Shown here: piece by piece, positions 41,107 through 49,917 of the stretch
How positions within the stretch are numbered: position 1 is the first letter of the stretch
How the letters are laid out: every line of letters starts with the position of its first letter
From: Pseudalkalibacillus sp051842935
Lineage (GTDB): Bacteria; Bacillota; Bacilli; Bacillales; Fictibacillaceae
DNA: 64,000 bases
NCBI RefSeq assembly: GCF_051842935.1
Contig: NZ_JBPXRR010000004.1
Location: 1-64,000, forward strand
Reading direction: 5' to 3'
Translations under genes and position numbers: made by a program
The notes under the pieces: model-generated
Told to the model about the DNA's origin: nothing
Databases searched by the model: none
The model's input: only the letters and a program-made list of their open reading frames with translations

Positions 41107-41370
41107 ATGAGCGAACGCAACCAACGTAAAGTATATGTAGGTCGTGTGGTATCCGACAAAATGGATAAGACGATCACAGTACTAGTTGAAACTTATAAAA
41201 ATGACCAATTGTACGGAAAGCGCGTTAAGTACTCTAAGAAGTTCAAGGCGCACGATGAGAACAACACCGCTAAAATGGGTGACATCGTTCGAATCATGGA
41301 AACTCGTCCATTGTCTAAAGACAAGCGTTTCCGTTTAGTAGAAGTGGTAGAAGAATCCATCATTATCTAA
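41107..41370 (+). CDS. rpsQ: Ribosomal protein S17
   Basis: The 87-residue primary 16S-binding protein has the OB-fold motifs VGRVVSDKMDKTITV and GDIVRIMETRPLSKDKRFRLVEV. AAGGGAGGAC precedes the ATG. Confidence 0.97.
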   Translation: MSERNQRKVYVGRVVSDKMDKTITVLVETYKNDQLYGKRVKYSKKFKAHDENNTAKMGDIVRIMETRPLSKDKRFRLVEVVEESIII

Positions 41371-41417
41371 TAAAAGTTTCGGATCGATACTTTCAGTCCG
41401 AAAGGAGGTACACGTAA

Positions 41418-41786
41418 ATGATTCAACAAGAATCCCGTTTAAAAGTTGCTGACAACTCTGGAGCTCGTGAACTACTAGCGATCAAGGTCCTCGGTGGATC
41501 TGGACGTAAGTATGCAAACATCGGTGATATGATTGTGTGTTCTGTTAAATCTGCAACACCAGGCGGCGTTGTTAAGAAGGGTGACGTTGTACGCGCGGTT
41601 GTCGTACGTACTAAGCGCGGTGTGCGCCGTCCAGACGGATCTTACATCCGCTTTGACGAGAACGCTGCAGTCATCGTACGTGATGACAAGAGCCCAAGAG
41701 GAACACGTATTTTCGGACCAGTTGCACGTGAACTACGTGACAACCAATTCATGAAAATCGTTTCACTAGCGCCAGAAGTACTCTAA
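41418..41786 (+). CDS. rplN: Ribosomal protein L14
   Basis: The 122-residue protein forms an intersubunit bridge. MIQQESRLKVADNSGARELL and RGTRIFGPVARELR are conserved. GAAAGGAGGTA precedes the ATG. Confidence 0.97.
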   Translation: MIQQESRLKVADNSGARELLAIKVLGGSGRKYANIGDMIVCSVKSATPGGVVKKGDVVRAVVVRTKRGVRRPDGSYIRFDENAAVIVRDDKSPRGTRIFGPVARELRDNQFMKIVSLAPEVL

Positions 41787-41832
41787 TAATTGAATTTCAA
41801 GCATTGTCTTGTAAGGAGGTGCGCAAGCCGCT

Positions 41833-42153
41833 ATGCCTAAAATGCACGTGAAAAAAGGCGATAAAGTTCAAGTTATCTCAGGTAAGGATAAAGGGAAGCA
41901 AGGTGTGATCCTTCAAGCATTACCAAAGGAAAACCGTGTGATCGTTGAAGGAGTGAACGTCGTTAAAAAACACGCTAAACCTTCTCAAGATAATCCACAA
42001 GGTGGAATCCTTAATGTTGAAGCTTCAATCCACGCTTCTAACGTTATGCCGATTGACCCTAAGTCTGGAGAACCTACACGCGTAGGTCATGAAGAAAAGG
42101 ACGGAAAGAAAGTACGAGTTGCTAAAAAATCAGGGGAAGCTCTTGATAAATAA
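41833..42153 (+). CDS. rplX: Ribosomal protein L24
   Basis: The 106-residue assembly-initiating protein has the KOW motif KVQVISGKDKGKQGVI (near 11-26). ATG at 41833 follows AAGGAGGTG by 11 bases; ATG at 41842 gives the B. subtilis-type MHVKKGD start but lies too far from that site. Confidence 0.95.
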   Translation: MPKMHVKKGDKVQVISGKDKGKQGVILQALPKENRVIVEGVNVVKKHAKPSQDNPQGGILNVEASIHASNVMPIDPKSGEPTRVGHEEKDGKKVRVAKKSGEALDK

Positions 42154-42179
42154 GCAAAGGTGAAAGGAGGTTACCTAGA

Positions 42180-42719
42180 ATGAATCGTCTACAAGAAAGA
42201 TACAAGCAAGAAATCGTTCCTTCTCTACAAGAGAAGTTCGAATATAGCTCAGTAATGCAAGTACCAAAAATCGATAAGATCGTAATCAACATGGGACTAG
42301 GAGATGCTGTTTCCAACGCGAAGGCACTTGACGTTGCAGTTGAAGAATTGACTGAAATCGCTGGTCAAAAGCCGGTTGTTACGAAAGCGAAGAAATCCAT
42401 CGCTGGATTCAAACTTCGTGAAGGTATGCCAATCGGTGCGAAAGTTACATTACGCGGTGAGCGTATGTACGATTTCCTAGACAAACTAATCAGCGTTTCT
42501 CTTCCACGTGTACGTGACTTCCGTGGTATTTCTAAGAAATCATTCGACGGTCGTGGAAACTACACACTTGGTGTGAAAGAACAGCTTATTTTCCCAGAGA
42601 TCGATTATGATAAGGTCAACAAAGTGCGCGGTATGGATATCGTTATCGTAACTACTGCAAACTCAGACGAAGAGGCTCGTGAACTACTTACTCAAGTAGG
42701 TATGCCATTCCAAAAATAA
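42180..42719 (+). CDS. rplE: Ribosomal protein L5
   Basis: The 179-residue protein binds 5S rRNA in the central protuberance. KIDKIVINMGLGDA and GIKEQ-type sequence (TLGVKEQLIFPEIDYD) are visible. GAAAGGAGG precedes the ATG. Confidence 0.97.
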   Translation: MNRLQERYKQEIVPSLQEKFEYSSVMQVPKIDKIVINMGLGDAVSNAKALDVAVEELTEIAGQKPVVTKAKKSIAGFKLREGMPIGAKVTLRGERMYDFLDKLISVSLPRVRDFRGISKKSFDGRGNYTLGVKEQLIFPEIDYDKVNKVRGMDIVIVTTANSDEEARELLTQVGMPFQK

Positions 42720-42740
42720 TGAGCCAAAGGAGGGAAAACT

Positions 42741-42926
42741 GTGGCGAAAAAATCAATGATCGCTAAACAAAAGCGTAAGCAGAAGTTCAAAGTACAAGAA
42801 TACACTCGTTGTGAACGCTGCGGACGTCCGCATTCCGTAATCCGTAAGTTCAAGCTTTGCAGAATTTGTTTCCGCGAACTTGCATATAAAGGTCAAATCC
42901 CTGGCGTCAAAAAAGCTAGTTGGTAA
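42741..42926 (+). CDS. rpsN: Ribosomal protein S14, zinc form
   Basis: The 61-residue short S14 keeps four cysteines as CERC (near 24-27) and CRIC (near 40-43), so it binds zinc. A longer zinc-free paralogue often exists elsewhere in Bacillaceae. GTG at 42741 follows GGAGGGAAA. Confidence 0.97.
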   Translation: MAKKSMIAKQKRKQKFKVQEYTRCERCGRPHSVIRKFKLCRICFRELAYKGQIPGVKKASW

Positions 42927-42956
42927 ACCCCGTTGACGGGAAGGAGGTAATTAGTA

Positions 42957-43355
42957 ATGGTCATGACAGATCCAATTGCAGATATGTTAACTCGCATTCG
43001 TAATGCGAACACTGTAGGTCACGATAAATTAGAGGTTCCTGCATCCAAGCTAAAGAAAGAGATCGCAGAAATCCTTAAGAGCGAAGGCTTCGTACGTGAC
43101 GTAGAGCTAATCGAAGATAACAAGCAAGGTGTTATCCGTATTTTCTTAAAGTATGGTCCAAACAACGAACGTGTTATTACGGGCCTTAAGAGAATCAGTA
43201 AGCCTGGTTTGCGTGTCTACGCGAAAGCTTATGAGGTACCACGTGTACTTGGTGGACTAGGAATTGCTCTAGTTTCTACATCAAAAGGAATTATGACAGA
43301 CAAAGACGCTCGTAACCAACAAGTTGGCGGAGAAGTCTTAGCATACGTTTGGTAA
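42957..43355 (+). CDS. rpsH: Ribosomal protein S8
   Basis: The 132-residue protein binds the central domain of 16S rRNA. DPIADMLTRIRNAN (about 5-18) and the C-terminal STSKGIMTDKDAR are typical. In E. coli S8 represses the spc operon. GAAGGAGGTAA precedes the ATG. Confidence 0.97.
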   Translation: MVMTDPIADMLTRIRNANTVGHDKLEVPASKLKKEIAEILKSEGFVRDVELIEDNKQGVIRIFLKYGPNNERVITGLKRISKPGLRVYAKAYEVPRVLGGLGIALVSTSKGIMTDKDARNQQVGGEVLAYVW

Positions 43356-43386
43356 TAAAAGAAAGAAAGAATGGAGGTGCAGCTGA

Positions 43387-43926
43387 ATGTCTCGTATTGG
43401 TAACAGAAGATTACAAATTCCAAGCGGCGTAACCGTCGAGAACAAAGGTAACAACGTCGTTACTGTTAAAGGACCAAAAGGTGAATTGACTCGCTCTTTC
43501 AGTCCAGATATGAAAATCAACATCCAAGAAAACGAAGTGACATGTGAGCGTCCAAGTGAGCACAAAGATCACAAAGCGCTTCATGGAACAACTGTTAGCT
43601 TGATCGACAACATGATCCACGGTGTTTCCAACGGATACGAAAAGTCTCTTGAACTAGTCGGTGTCGGATATCGTGCAAACAAATCTGGTAACAAACTAGT
43701 CTTGAACGTTGGATACTCTCATCCAGTGGAAATCGTTCCTGAAGAAGGAATCGAAATCGAAGTACCTGCGAATACGAAAGTAATCGTCAAAGGTATCGAT
43801 AAAGAACGTGTTGGTGCTGTTGCAGCGAATATTCGCTCTATTCGTCTTCCTGAACCGTATAAAGGGAAAGGTATCCGTTACGAAGGAGAATATGTTCGTC
43901 GTAAGGAAGGTAAGACTGGTAAATAG
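43387..43926 (+). CDS. rplF: Ribosomal protein L6
   Basis: The 179-residue two-domain protein lies near the sarcin-ricin loop. MSRIGNRRLQIPSGV and the C-terminal PEPYKGKGIRYEGEYVRRKEGK are conserved. ATGGAGGTG precedes the ATG. Confidence 0.97.
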   Translation: MSRIGNRRLQIPSGVTVENKGNNVVTVKGPKGELTRSFSPDMKINIQENEVTCERPSEHKDHKALHGTTVSLIDNMIHGVSNGYEKSLELVGVGYRANKSGNKLVLNVGYSHPVEIVPEEGIEIEVPANTKVIVKGIDKERVGAVAANIRSIRLPEPYKGKGIRYEGEYVRRKEGKTGK

Positions 43927-43958
43927 TAACGTAAGATTACGGAAAGGAGTGGCGTAGG

Positions 43959-44321
43959 ATGATTACAAAGCCTGATAAAAATGTTGCGCGTAAGAAACGA
44001 CATGCTCGTGTACGCCGTAGTATTTTCGGAACAGCAGAACGTCCTCGCTTGAACGTATTCCGTTCATCTAAGCACATCTACGCTCAGTTGATCGACGATG
44101 AAAACGGAGTAACGTTAGCGTCTGCTTCTACAATGGATAACGATGTAGAAGTTGAGAATGGCGGAAATGTTGAAGCTGCTAAGAAAGTCGGCGAAGCAAT
44201 CGCAAAGCGCGCAGTTGAAGCTGGACACAAAGAAGTCGTATTCGACCGCGGTGGATATATCTATCACGGACGTGTCAAAGCATTAGCTGACGCAGCTCGC
44301 GAAGCAGGACTACAATTTTAA
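43959..44321 (+). CDS. rplR: Ribosomal protein L18
   Basis: The 120-residue 5S rRNA-binding protein has RLNVFRSSKHIYAQLIDD (near 28-45) and FDRGGYIYHGRVKALADAAREAGL at its end. AAAGGAGTGG precedes the ATG. Confidence 0.97.
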   Translation: MITKPDKNVARKKRHARVRRSIFGTAERPRLNVFRSSKHIYAQLIDDENGVTLASASTMDNDVEVENGGNVEAAKKVGEAIAKRAVEAGHKEVVFDRGGYIYHGRVKALADAAREAGLQF

Positions 44322-44342
44322 TAGAAGGAGGGAAACTCAATC

Positions 44343-44843
44343 ATGCGTGCAATCGATCCAAACAAACTAGAACTTGAAGAACGTGTTGTTACCGTTAACC
44401 GTGTTGCAAAGGTTGTTAAAGGTGGACGTCGCTTTCGTTTTGCTGCGGTTGTGGTAGTAGGAGATAAAAACGGTCATGTTGGATTCGGTACTGGTAAAGC
44501 ACAAGAAGTACCAGAAGCGATCCGCAAGGCAATTGAGGATGCAAAGAAAAACTTAGTAACTGTACCGATCGTTGGTACAACACTTCCTCACCAAATCAAC
44601 GGACGTTATGGAGCAGGGAACGTATTATTGAAGCCTGCATCTGAGGGTACAGGAGTCATCGCTGGAGGACCTGTACGTGCGGTACTAGAGTTGGCTGGAG
44701 TTGGTGACATCCTTTCTAAATCACTAGGATCAAACAACCCGATCAACATGGTCCGTGCAACAATCGAAGGACTAAAAAATCTCAAAAAAGCTGAAGATGT
44801 TGCGAAGCTACGCGGCAAATCAGTTGAAGATCTATTAGGTTAA
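44343..44843 (+). CDS. rpsE: Ribosomal protein S5
   Basis: The 166-residue protein shapes the mRNA entry site and decoding fidelity. VKGGRRFRFAAVVVVGD (near 25-41) is the loop altered in spectinomycin resistance elsewhere and appears wild type. GAAGGAGGGA precedes the ATG. Confidence 0.97.
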   Translation: MRAIDPNKLELEERVVTVNRVAKVVKGGRRFRFAAVVVVGDKNGHVGFGTGKAQEVPEAIRKAIEDAKKNLVTVPIVGTTLPHQINGRYGAGNVLLKPASEGTGVIAGGPVRAVLELAGVGDILSKSLGSNNPINMVRATIEGLKNLKKAEDVAKLRGKSVEDLLG

Positions 44844-44856
44844 GGAGGGAATTTGA

Positions 44857-45045
44857 ATGGCTAAGAAATTAGAAGTCACCCTCACTCGTAGTTTAATTGG
44901 TCGTCCGGAAAATCAACGTGTTACAGTGAAGACACTAGGATTGCGTAAGATGCACCAAACAGTCGTACACGAAGACAACGAAGCGATTCGTGGTATGGTG
45001 AACAAAGTGTCTCACCTTGTAACAGTTAAAGAAATCAACGCTTAA
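44857..45045 (+). CDS. rpmD: Ribosomal protein L30
   Basis: The 62-residue protein has LEVTLTRSLIGRPENQRVTV and GLRKMHQTVVHED. It lies 13 bases after rpsE, with AAGGAGGGAA upstream. Confidence 0.97.
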   Translation: MAKKLEVTLTRSLIGRPENQRVTVKTLGLRKMHQTVVHEDNEAIRGMVNKVSHLVTVKEINA

Positions 45046-45078
45046 TAAGACGATATAAATCATGAGGAGGTGCCGATA

Positions 45079-45519
45079 ATGAAACTTCATGAACTAAAGC
45101 CATCTGAAGGTTCTCGTCGCGAACGCAATCGTGTTGGACGTGGAATCGGATCAGGTAACGGTAAAACAAGTGGACGTGGACACAAGGGGCAAAACGCTCG
45201 TTCTGGCGGCGGAGTACGCCCAGGATTCGAGGGTGGACAAAACCCACTTGCACGTCGTTTGCCAAAACGTGGATTCACAAACCCATCTCGCGTCGAGTAT
45301 GCGGTCGTGAACCTAGAAACGTTGAACCGTTTTGAAGAGGGTACAGAAGTAACCCCTGAACTTCTTCTTGAAACTGGCGTAATCAGCAAGTTGAAAGACG
45401 GAGTGAAGATTCTTGGAAACGGGAAACTAGAAACGAAGTTGACTGTCAAAGCTCACAAGTTTTCTGCTTCTGCGAAAGAAGCAATCGAAGCAGCGGGCGG
45501 AAACACTGAGGTGATGTAA
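45079..45519 (+). CDS. rplO: Ribosomal protein L15
   Basis: The 146-residue late-assembly 50S protein has the glycine-rich N-terminal extension GRGIGSGNGKTSGRGHKGQ (near 21-39). ATG at 45079 follows GAGGAGGTG; an in-frame GTG at 45070 overlaps that site. It ends on the first base of secY. Confidence 0.97.
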   Translation: MKLHELKPSEGSRRERNRVGRGIGSGNGKTSGRGHKGQNARSGGGVRPGFEGGQNPLARRLPKRGFTNPSRVEYAVVNLETLNRFEEGTEVTPELLLETGVISKLKDGVKILGNGKLETKLTVKAHKFSASAKEAIEAAGGNTEVM

Positions 45520-46808
45520 TGTTCCGTACAATCTCCAACATTATGCGCGTAAGTGATATAAGAAATAAAGTGTTATTCACACTAGCAATGCTTGTCATCT
45601 TCCGGATCGGAACATTCATTCCAGTCCCGAATGTAGACAAGACAGTACTTGATTTTCAAAATCAAATGAACGTATTCGGATTCCTGAATACGTTTGGTGG
45701 CGGAGCCCTGCAAAACTATTCCATTTTTGCAATGGGTATCATGCCATACATCACAGCATCAATCATCGTCCAGTTGTTACAGATGGATGTTGTGCCGAAG
45801 TTCACCGAATGGTCGAAGCAAGGTGAGGTAGGGCGTCGTAAGCTTGCTCAATTCACTCGATATGGTACGATTGTTCTTGGATTCGTCCAGGCAATCGGAA
45901 TGTCTATCGGATTCAACAACTTGTTTCCAGGACTTATTCCAAACCCGAATGTCGCGACTTACCTGATGATTGCTTTGATCCTTACGGCAGGTACTGCGTT
46001 CTTGATGTGGTTGGGTGAACAGATTACAGCTCATGGAGTAGGAAACGGTATTTCAATTCTGATCTTTGCTGGTATCGTTGCAGCTGTACCAGGTGCAGTG
46101 AACCAGTTCTACGCTCAACAATTTGAGGGTACGGAACAGACATTGTTCATCGGTATCGTAAAAGTCCTACTTATTGCGCTTGCAGTCATTGCATTGACTG
46201 TATTCGTCATCTTCATCCAACAAGGTCTCCGTAAGATACCGATCCAATACGCGAAGCGTGTTGTGAACAACAAGCCGGTTGGAGGACAGCAAACGCACCT
46301 TCCAATCAAGGTGAACGCTGCAGGGGTAATTCCAGTCATCTTTGCAATCTCACTGATCATCGCACCACCAACGATTGCGGGATTCTTTGATGAGAATGCA
46401 GTGACTCGATTTATCACACAGACTTTTGATTATACAACGCCGGTGGGAATGATCGTTTATTCGGCCTTGATCATCGGATTCACGTATTTCTATACATTCG
46501 TTCAGGTCAATCCTGAGCAAATGGCAGAGAACTTGAAGAAACAAGGTGGATACATTCCAGGAATCCGTCCAGGAAAGAACACGGAAACGTACATTGTGCG
46601 AATCCTTTATCGTCTGACGTTCGTCGGAGCGATGTTCTTGGCACTTGTTTCGATCCTGCCGATCTTTTTCATCAAGTTCGCGGGTCTTCCACAATCGCTA
46701 CAAATCGGCGGAACGAGTCTATTGATTGTGGTCGGTGTTGCACTTGATTCTATGAAACAAATTGAAAGCCAATTAATTAAACGTCATTATAAAGGCTTCA
46801 TCAAATAA
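45519..46808 (+). CDS. secY: SecY, protein translocase channel
   Basis: The 429-residue membrane protein has ten predicted membrane segments and forms the Sec channel with SecE and SecG. AMGIMPYITASIIVQLL (near 76) and the cytoplasmic loop KKQGGYIPGIRPG (near 345) are signatures. It starts on the last base of the rplO stop codon (TAATG). Confidence 0.97.
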   Translation: MFRTISNIMRVSDIRNKVLFTLAMLVIFRIGTFIPVPNVDKTVLDFQNQMNVFGFLNTFGGGALQNYSIFAMGIMPYITASIIVQLLQMDVVPKFTEWSKQGEVGRRKLAQFTRYGTIVLGFVQAIGMSIGFNNLFPGLIPNPNVATYLMIALILTAGTAFLMWLGEQITAHGVGNGISILIFAGIVAAVPGAVNQFYAQQFEGTEQTLFIGIVKVLLIALAVIALTVFVIFIQQGLRKIPIQYAKRVVNNKPVGGQQTHLPIKVNAAGVIPVIFAISLIIAPPTIAGFFDENAVTRFITQTFDYTTPVGMIVYSALIIGFTYFYTFVQVNPEQMAENLKKQGGYIPGIRPGKNTETYIVRILYRLTFVGAMFLALVSILPIFFIKFAGLPQSLQIGGTSLLIVVGVALDSMKQIESQLIKRHYKGFIK

Positions 46809-46809
46809 A

Positions 46810-46845
46810 AAGAGAAACGGGGATCCAACGTATTCCCCTTCTCTT
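46810..46845 (+). promoter_or_regulatory. Hairpin between secY and adk
   Basis: AAGAGAA-CGGGGA pairs with TCCCC-TTCTCTT across about ten bases. Only a short T stretch is present, so it may be a weak attenuator or an mRNA end-stabilising structure rather than a full terminator. Confidence 0.45.
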
Positions 46846-46880
46846 GACAATGTACGTTTGTGACCGTATGGAGGGATTAG

Positions 46881-47531
46881 ATGAATCTAGTACTCATGGG
46901 TCTGCCAGGTGCCGGAAAGGGAACCCAGGCTGCCAAGATCGTTGATAAATATGGTATCCCCCATATCTCAACAGGTGACATGTTCCGAGCTGCGATTAAA
47001 GAAGGAACCGAATTAGGTATAAAAGCCAAGTCCTACATGGATGCTGGTAACCTTGTACCTGACGAGGTCACGATTGGGATCGTCGACGAGCGATTGAACA
47101 AAAGTGACTGTAAGGACGGTTTCCTGCTTGATGGGTTTCCTCGGACAGTCGCACAGGCTGAAGCGCTTGAGAATATCCTTTCCAAAAGCGAGCGTTCAAT
47201 CGACTACGTTCTGAACATCGATGTCGATAAAGAACAGTTGATGGAACGATTGTCTGGCCGCAGAATCTGTAAACAATGTGGAGCGACATATCATGTGATA
47301 TTCAATCCACCTTCACAAGAAGATGTTTGTGATAAGTGCGGTGGGGAACTTTATCAGCGCGAAGATGATAACGAAGAAACAGTCAAAACAAGGCTTGAAG
47401 TGAATATCGAACAATCGAAGCCGCTGCTCAAGTTTTATGAACAGAAAGGCTATCTCCGTAACATCGACGGAAACCGGGATATCGATGAGGTATTTGTAGA
47501 TATCGATCGACTCCTTGGAGGGTTGAAGTAA
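46881..47531 (+). CDS. adk: Adenylate kinase
   Basis: The 216-residue enzyme interconverts ATP, AMP and ADP. The P-loop is GLPGAGKGTQA (near 7-17). The LID domain carries four cysteines, CKQC and CDKC (about 130-153), so it is the zinc-binding Gram-positive form. Its stop overlaps map by one base. TATGGAGGGA precedes the ATG. Confidence 0.97.
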   Translation: MNLVLMGLPGAGKGTQAAKIVDKYGIPHISTGDMFRAAIKEGTELGIKAKSYMDAGNLVPDEVTIGIVDERLNKSDCKDGFLLDGFPRTVAQAEALENILSKSERSIDYVLNIDVDKEQLMERLSGRRICKQCGATYHVIFNPPSQEDVCDKCGGELYQREDDNEETVKTRLEVNIEQSKPLLKFYEQKGYLRNIDGNRDIDEVFVDIDRLLGGLK

Positions 47532-48277
47532 TGATCATTTCAAAGACACCGCGCGAGATTGATATCATGCGTGAGGCTGGAAAGATTGTTGCTCTGACTC
47601 ATAAAGAACTCCAGAAGCACATCAAGCCGGGAGTGACAACGAAAGAGCTCGACAAGATTGCAGAAGAATTCATTCGCAGTCACGATGCAATTCCTTCTTT
47701 TAAAGGCTATAATGGTTTTACAGGAAGTATATGTGCATCGGTAAATGAAGAACTCGTTCACGGCATTCCTGGAAAGAAAGTGCTAAAAGATGGAGACATC
47801 ATTTCCATTGATATCGGTGCGAAATATAACGGATATCATGGTGACTCAGCTTGGACTTACGGTGTCGGAGAAATCTCCGATGAGAACCAACATCTTTTAG
47901 AGGTAACCGAACAATCGTTATATAAAGGTCTTGCAGAGGCAAAACCTGGAGAAAGACTCACGAACATCTCCCATGCGATTCAATCGTATGTTGAAGCAGA
48001 GGGCTTTTCGGTAGTACGTGAATACGTCGGCCACGGAGTCGGACAAAATTTGCACGAGGATCCGCAAATCCCCCACTTTGGACCGCCGGGAAAAGGGCCG
48101 AGGCTTAAACCAGGTATGGTTCTTGCCATCGAGCCGATGGTAAACGCAGGATCACGATATGTTCGAACACTAGCAGATAATTGGACCGTCGTTACGCAAG
48201 ATGGTAAGAATTGTGCGCATTTCGAGCATACCATTGCCATTCTTGAAGATGGTTATGAAATCTTAACGAAAGCCTAA
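47531..48277 (+). CDS. map: Methionine aminopeptidase type I
   Basis: The 248-residue metalloenzyme removes the first methionine from new proteins. The metal ligands lie in DIGAKYNGYHGDSAWT (two Asp), GHGVGQNLHEDPQIPHFG (His) and the late AIEPM and FEHTIAI Glu residues. It starts on the last base of the adk stop (TAATG). Confidence 0.96.
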   Translation: MIISKTPREIDIMREAGKIVALTHKELQKHIKPGVTTKELDKIAEEFIRSHDAIPSFKGYNGFTGSICASVNEELVHGIPGKKVLKDGDIISIDIGAKYNGYHGDSAWTYGVGEISDENQHLLEVTEQSLYKGLAEAKPGERLTNISHAIQSYVEAEGFSVVREYVGHGVGQNLHEDPQIPHFGPPGKGPRLKPGMVLAIEPMVNAGSRYVRTLADNWTVVTQDGKNCAHFEHTIAILEDGYEILTKA

Positions 48278-48291
48278 AATGAAGGTGATAA

Positions 48292-48615
48292 ATGGTGAGT
48301 GAATCCGAACCGGTACCGCAAATTGGACAATTCGTTCATATCTTGCGGGGGCGGGACGCTGGTCAAATCAATGTAATAGTGGGTATCGTGGACGAGAAGT
48401 TTGTCCTCATTGCTGACGGTGATAAACGGAAATATGACCGAGCTAAAAAGAAGAACATCAATCATCTTGAGCTGTTTCAATATATTTCGCCCGAAGTAAA
48501 GCGAAGCATCGATGAAACAGGACGTGTAACAAACGGTAAATTGCGTTTCGCCGTGTCGAAATTCTTGAATGATCAAGCAAATACGCTTGAGAAGGGAGAA
48601 CAAATCGATGGCTAA
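48292..48615 (+). CDS. ybzG: KOW-domain RNA-binding protein (YbzG)
   Basis: The 107-residue protein has an N-terminal KOW/L14e-like domain (GQFVHILRGRDAGQINVIVG, about 12-31) and a charged C-terminus. The same small gene lies between map and infA in other Bacillus species; its function is not established, though RNA or ribosome binding is likely. GAAGGTGAT precedes ATG 48292. It overlaps infA by eight bases. Confidence 0.88.
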   Translation: MVSESEPVPQIGQFVHILRGRDAGQINVIVGIVDEKFVLIADGDKRKYDRAKKKNINHLELFQYISPEVKRSIDETGRVTNGKLRFAVSKFLNDQANTLEKGEQIDG

Positions 48616-48826
48616 AGAAGATGTAATCGAGGTTGAAGGTACCGTTATCGAGCCCCTGCCGAACGCTATGTTCCGTGTGGAGCTTGAGAATGGTCACAAA
48701 ATCTTAGCTCACGTTTCTGGTAAGATTCGTATGCATTATATTCGCATTCTGCCAGGCGATAAAGTAACTGTAGAATTGTCTCCGTACGATCTATCGCGTG
48801 GTCGTATCACGTATCGTTACAAGTAA
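48608..48826 (+). CDS. infA: Translation initiation factor IF-1
   Basis: The 72-residue OB-fold protein binds the ribosomal A site during initiation. VIEVEGTVIEPLPNAMFRVEL and GKIRMHYIRILPGDKVTVE are typical. ATG at 48608 follows GAAGGGAG; an in-frame ATG 39 bases upstream lies within ybzG. Confidence 0.97.
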   Translation: MAKEDVIEVEGTVIEPLPNAMFRVELENGHKILAHVSGKIRMHYIRILPGDKVTVELSPYDLSRGRITYRYK

Positions 48827-48947
48827 GACAATTCCATGTTAAAATAGCCTAGCGCTTGTTTGAAGGTGTATGAATTAGCCCAAACTGTAGTGAGTGAAAC
48901 GGTTAAGCGAATTGAAGTGCCTCGCTCAATAGGATTTTCGATTATTG

Positions 48948-48985
48948 TCGTCGAAGTCAGCACAATTTTGTGCAAGTCCGTGGCA
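48948..48985 (+). repeat. Relic of the interspersed repeat upstream of rpmJ
   Basis: CGTCGAAGTCAGCACAATTT, then TGTGCAAGTCC, closely matches a block of the repeat copy at 574-611. The remainder of the element is absent. The 175-base infA-rpmJ gap is long for this operon and otherwise shows no gene. Confidence 0.6.
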
Positions 48986-49001
48986 TAAGGAGGTATTTAG
49001 G

Positions 49002-49115
49002 ATGAAGGTAAGACCATCAGTCAAACCAATCTGCGAAAAATGTAAAGTTATTCGTCGTAAAGGAACCGTAATGGTAATTTGCGAAAACCCGAAGCATAAA
49101 CAAAAACAAGGTTAA
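49002..49115 (+). CDS. rpmJ: Ribosomal protein L36, zinc form
   Basis: The 37-residue protein starts MKVRPSVKPICEKC and has zinc ligands Cys11, Cys14, Cys27 and His32. AAGGAGGTATTTAGG precedes the ATG. Its position between infA and rpsM is conserved. The gene is very short and easy to miss. Confidence 0.96.
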   Translation: MKVRPSVKPICEKCKVIRRKGTVMVICENPKHKQKQG

Positions 49116-49136
49116 GAACAGGAGGTGCACTAATCA

Positions 49137-49502
49137 ATGGCACGTATTGCAGGAATCGATATCCCTCGTGACAAACGAGTTGTGATTTCACTAACGTATA
49201 TCTATGGAATCGGTAAATCTACTGCTCAGGAAATCCTTGCAGAAGCTGGTGTTTCTGAAGAGACTCGCGTACGCGACCTGACAGAAGAAGAATTGACTAA
49301 AATCCGTGATATCGTTGACCGCTTCAAAGTTGAAGGTGATCTTCGTCGTGAAGTTTCCCTTAACATCAAGCGTCTAATCGAGATCGGAAGCTACAGAGGT
49401 ATCCGTCACCGTCGTGGTCTTCCAGTTCGCGGACAAAAGACTAAAAACAACTCTCGTACACGTAAAGGTCCACGTCGTACAGTAGCGAATAAGAAGAAAT
49501 AG
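49137..49502 (+). CDS. rpsM: Ribosomal protein S13
   Basis: The 121-residue protein contacts P-site tRNA and forms a subunit bridge. ARIAGIDIPRDKRVVISLTY and the basic tail RGLPVRGQKTKNNSRTRKG are typical. ACAGGAGGTGC precedes the ATG. Confidence 0.97.
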   Translation: MARIAGIDIPRDKRVVISLTYIYGIGKSTAQEILAEAGVSEETRVRDLTEEELTKIRDIVDRFKVEGDLRREVSLNIKRLIEIGSYRGIRHRRGLPVRGQKTKNNSRTRKGPRRTVANKKK

Positions 49503-49521
49503 TAAGGGAGGTTAACACACA

Positions 49522-49917
49522 ATGGCTAAACAACGTAAAACGAACACTCGTAAGAAAAAAGTGAAAAAGAATATTGAGAGTGGAATAGCTCACATCCGTT
49601 CCACTTTCAATAACACGATCGTTACAATCACTGACACTCACGGGAATGCAGTTTCTTGGGCTTCATCCGGCAACCTTGGATTCAAAGGCTCTCGTAAATC
49701 CACTCCGTTTGCAGCGCAAATGGCAGCCGAAACAGCTGGGAAAACTGCACAGGAACACGGTATGAAAACCCTCGAAGTTACTGTTAAAGGTCCTGGTGCA
49801 GGACGTGAAGCGGCAATCCGTGCACTTCAAGCAGTTGGTCTTGAGGTAACAGCGATCCGTGACGTAACGCCAGTTCCTCATAATGGATGCCGTCCGCCAA
49901 AACGTCGTCGTGTATAA
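49522..49917 (+). CDS. rpsK: Ribosomal protein S11
   Basis: The 131-residue 30S platform protein has IRSTFNNTIVTITDTHGN (near 26-43) and ends DVTPVPHNGCRPPKRRRV. GGGAGGTTAAC precedes the ATG. Its stop codon lies inside the first arm of a hairpin that starts the rpoA leader. Confidence 0.97.
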   Translation: MAKQRKTNTRKKKVKKNIESGIAHIRSTFNNTIVTITDTHGNAVSWASSGNLGFKGSRKSTPFAAQMAAETAGKTAQEHGMKTLEVTVKGPGAGREAAIRALQAVGLEVTAIRDVTPVPHNGCRPPKRRRV

